45,720 nt of DNA from Roseiflexaceae bacterium. Its GTDB lineage: Bacteria; Chloroflexota; Chloroflexia; Chloroflexales; Roseiflexaceae. Positions 45,411-45,720 of the stretch are shown in pieces. The notes beneath the pieces were generated by a model. It was not told where the DNA came from, searched no databases, and was given only the letters and a program-made list of their open reading frames with translations. The stretch covers positions 1 through 45,720 of the forward strand of contig CANFUF010000013.1 of NCBI GenBank assembly GCA_947450095.1, given 5' to 3'. Positions within the stretch are counted from its first letter, which is position 1, and every line of letters starts with the position of its first letter. The translations under genes were made by a program, and so were the position numbers.

Positions 45411-45720
45411 AGCCCCAACGGGGCGGAATTTGAAAGCACAGGGCAACGCCCTTGCGTATGGTGGTTTGGATTGCGTGTGTGGTGTGGTAGCCCCAACGGG
45501 GCGGAATTTGAAAGCACAGGGCAACGCCCTTGCGTATGGTGGTTGGGATCGCGTGTGTGGTGTGGTAGCCCCAACGGGGCGGAATTTGAAAGCACAGGGC
45601 AACGCCCTTGCGTATGTTGGTTTGGATTGCGTGTGTGGTGTGGTAGCCCCAACGGGGCGGAATTTGAAAGCACAGGGCAACGCCCTTGCGTATGGTGGTT
45701 GGGATCGCGTGTGTGGTGTG
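45411..45720 (+). repeat. 78-bp tandem repeat array, truncated by the window end
   Basis: Copies start at 45411, 45489, 45567 and 45645; the fourth is cut at 76 bases by the window edge. Each has two short hairpins with the same AAC loop (GCCCC-AAC-GGGGC and AGGGC-AAC-GCCCT), joined by GGAATTTGAAAGCAC, and then a GT-rich spacer. Copies 1 and 3 share TTTGGATTGCG, and copies 2 and 4 share TTGGGATCGCG, so the higher-order unit is 156 bp. The hairpin pair resembles REP-type palindromic elements. The 26-residue periodic open frame on the minus strand is a by-product of the 78-bp length. Confidence 0.92.

Noticed and set aside
45393-45680. Minus-strand open frame encoding a 26-residue periodic protein
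   Set aside because: It arises because the repeat length, 78 bp, divides by three. The DNA hairpins and spacer variants explain the sequence better, and no ribosome-binding site fits.
45411-45720. Possible CRISPR array
   Set aside because: The copies are contiguous 78-bp units with near-identical spacers and no unique spacer sequences, and no cas gene is present.

Overview
The window looks like chromosomal DNA from a Chloroflexota bacterium, probably class Chloroflexia and possibly Herpetosiphon-like. This is an inference from gene content, not a database match. The clues are an a-c-b-delta-alpha-gamma-beta-epsilon ATP synthase operon, RNase J, MreB with MinCDE (a rod or filament cell plan), an XdhC protein split over two genes, surface proteins with Thr/Pro/Arg tails, mid-range GC and dispersed heptanucleotide repeats. 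No tRNA, rRNA, CRISPR array, transposase or prophage gene was seen. Most of the window is ordinary housekeeping DNA with several less usual accessory clusters.

Layout. 1-3.8 kb: the 3' part of a very large surface protein with seven Ig-like repeats, an RCC1-like propeller and a Thr-rich tail. 3.9-10.5 kb (minus): six catabolic genes reading acetyl-CoA synthetase, AroM-family protein, DapA-like lyase, atypical SDR, cyclic amidohydrolase and HpcH/HpaI aldolase; two of these enzymes lack the usual catalytic residues. 10.7-12.8 kb (minus): katG. 13.2-18.4 kb (plus): a PfkB sugar kinase, then molybdenum-cofactor maturation genes (split XdhC, MocA-like cytidylyltransferase, molybdopterin-binding protein) and a REC-histidine kinase. 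18.7-25.5 kb: the complete F1Fo ATP synthase operon, ended by a strong terminator. 25.7-29.8 kb: mreB followed by two methyltransferases, a DUF402 protein and a Gfo/Idh/MocA oxidoreductase in tight succession. 30.0-33.1 kb: a family-4-like uracil-DNA glycosylase, a small membrane protein and RNase J. 33.1-34.7 kb (minus): rimI and a two-repeat lipoprotein. 35.2-38.9 kb (plus): a membrane coiled-coil protein, minC-minD-minE and an AI-2E family permease. 39.0-40.4 kb (minus): clpP and fabI. 40.6-45.0 kb (minus): a four-gene operon of mtnP, PIG-L deacetylase, MFS transporter and YtcJ-type amidohydrolase. 45.2 kb: a small copper-chaperone-like protein, followed by a 78-bp tandem repeat array that runs off the window.

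Several start codons were moved from the longest open frame on ribosome-binding-site and family evidence; notable are TTG for atpF and GTG for atpH, atpG and rimI. The best candidates for something not yet described are the 3.9-10.5 kb catabolic cluster, the mtnP/PIG-L/MFS/YtcJ operon, and the repeat DNA: heptad tracts beside palindromes, and the alternating 78-bp array. None shows the signature genes of a known defence or mobile system.
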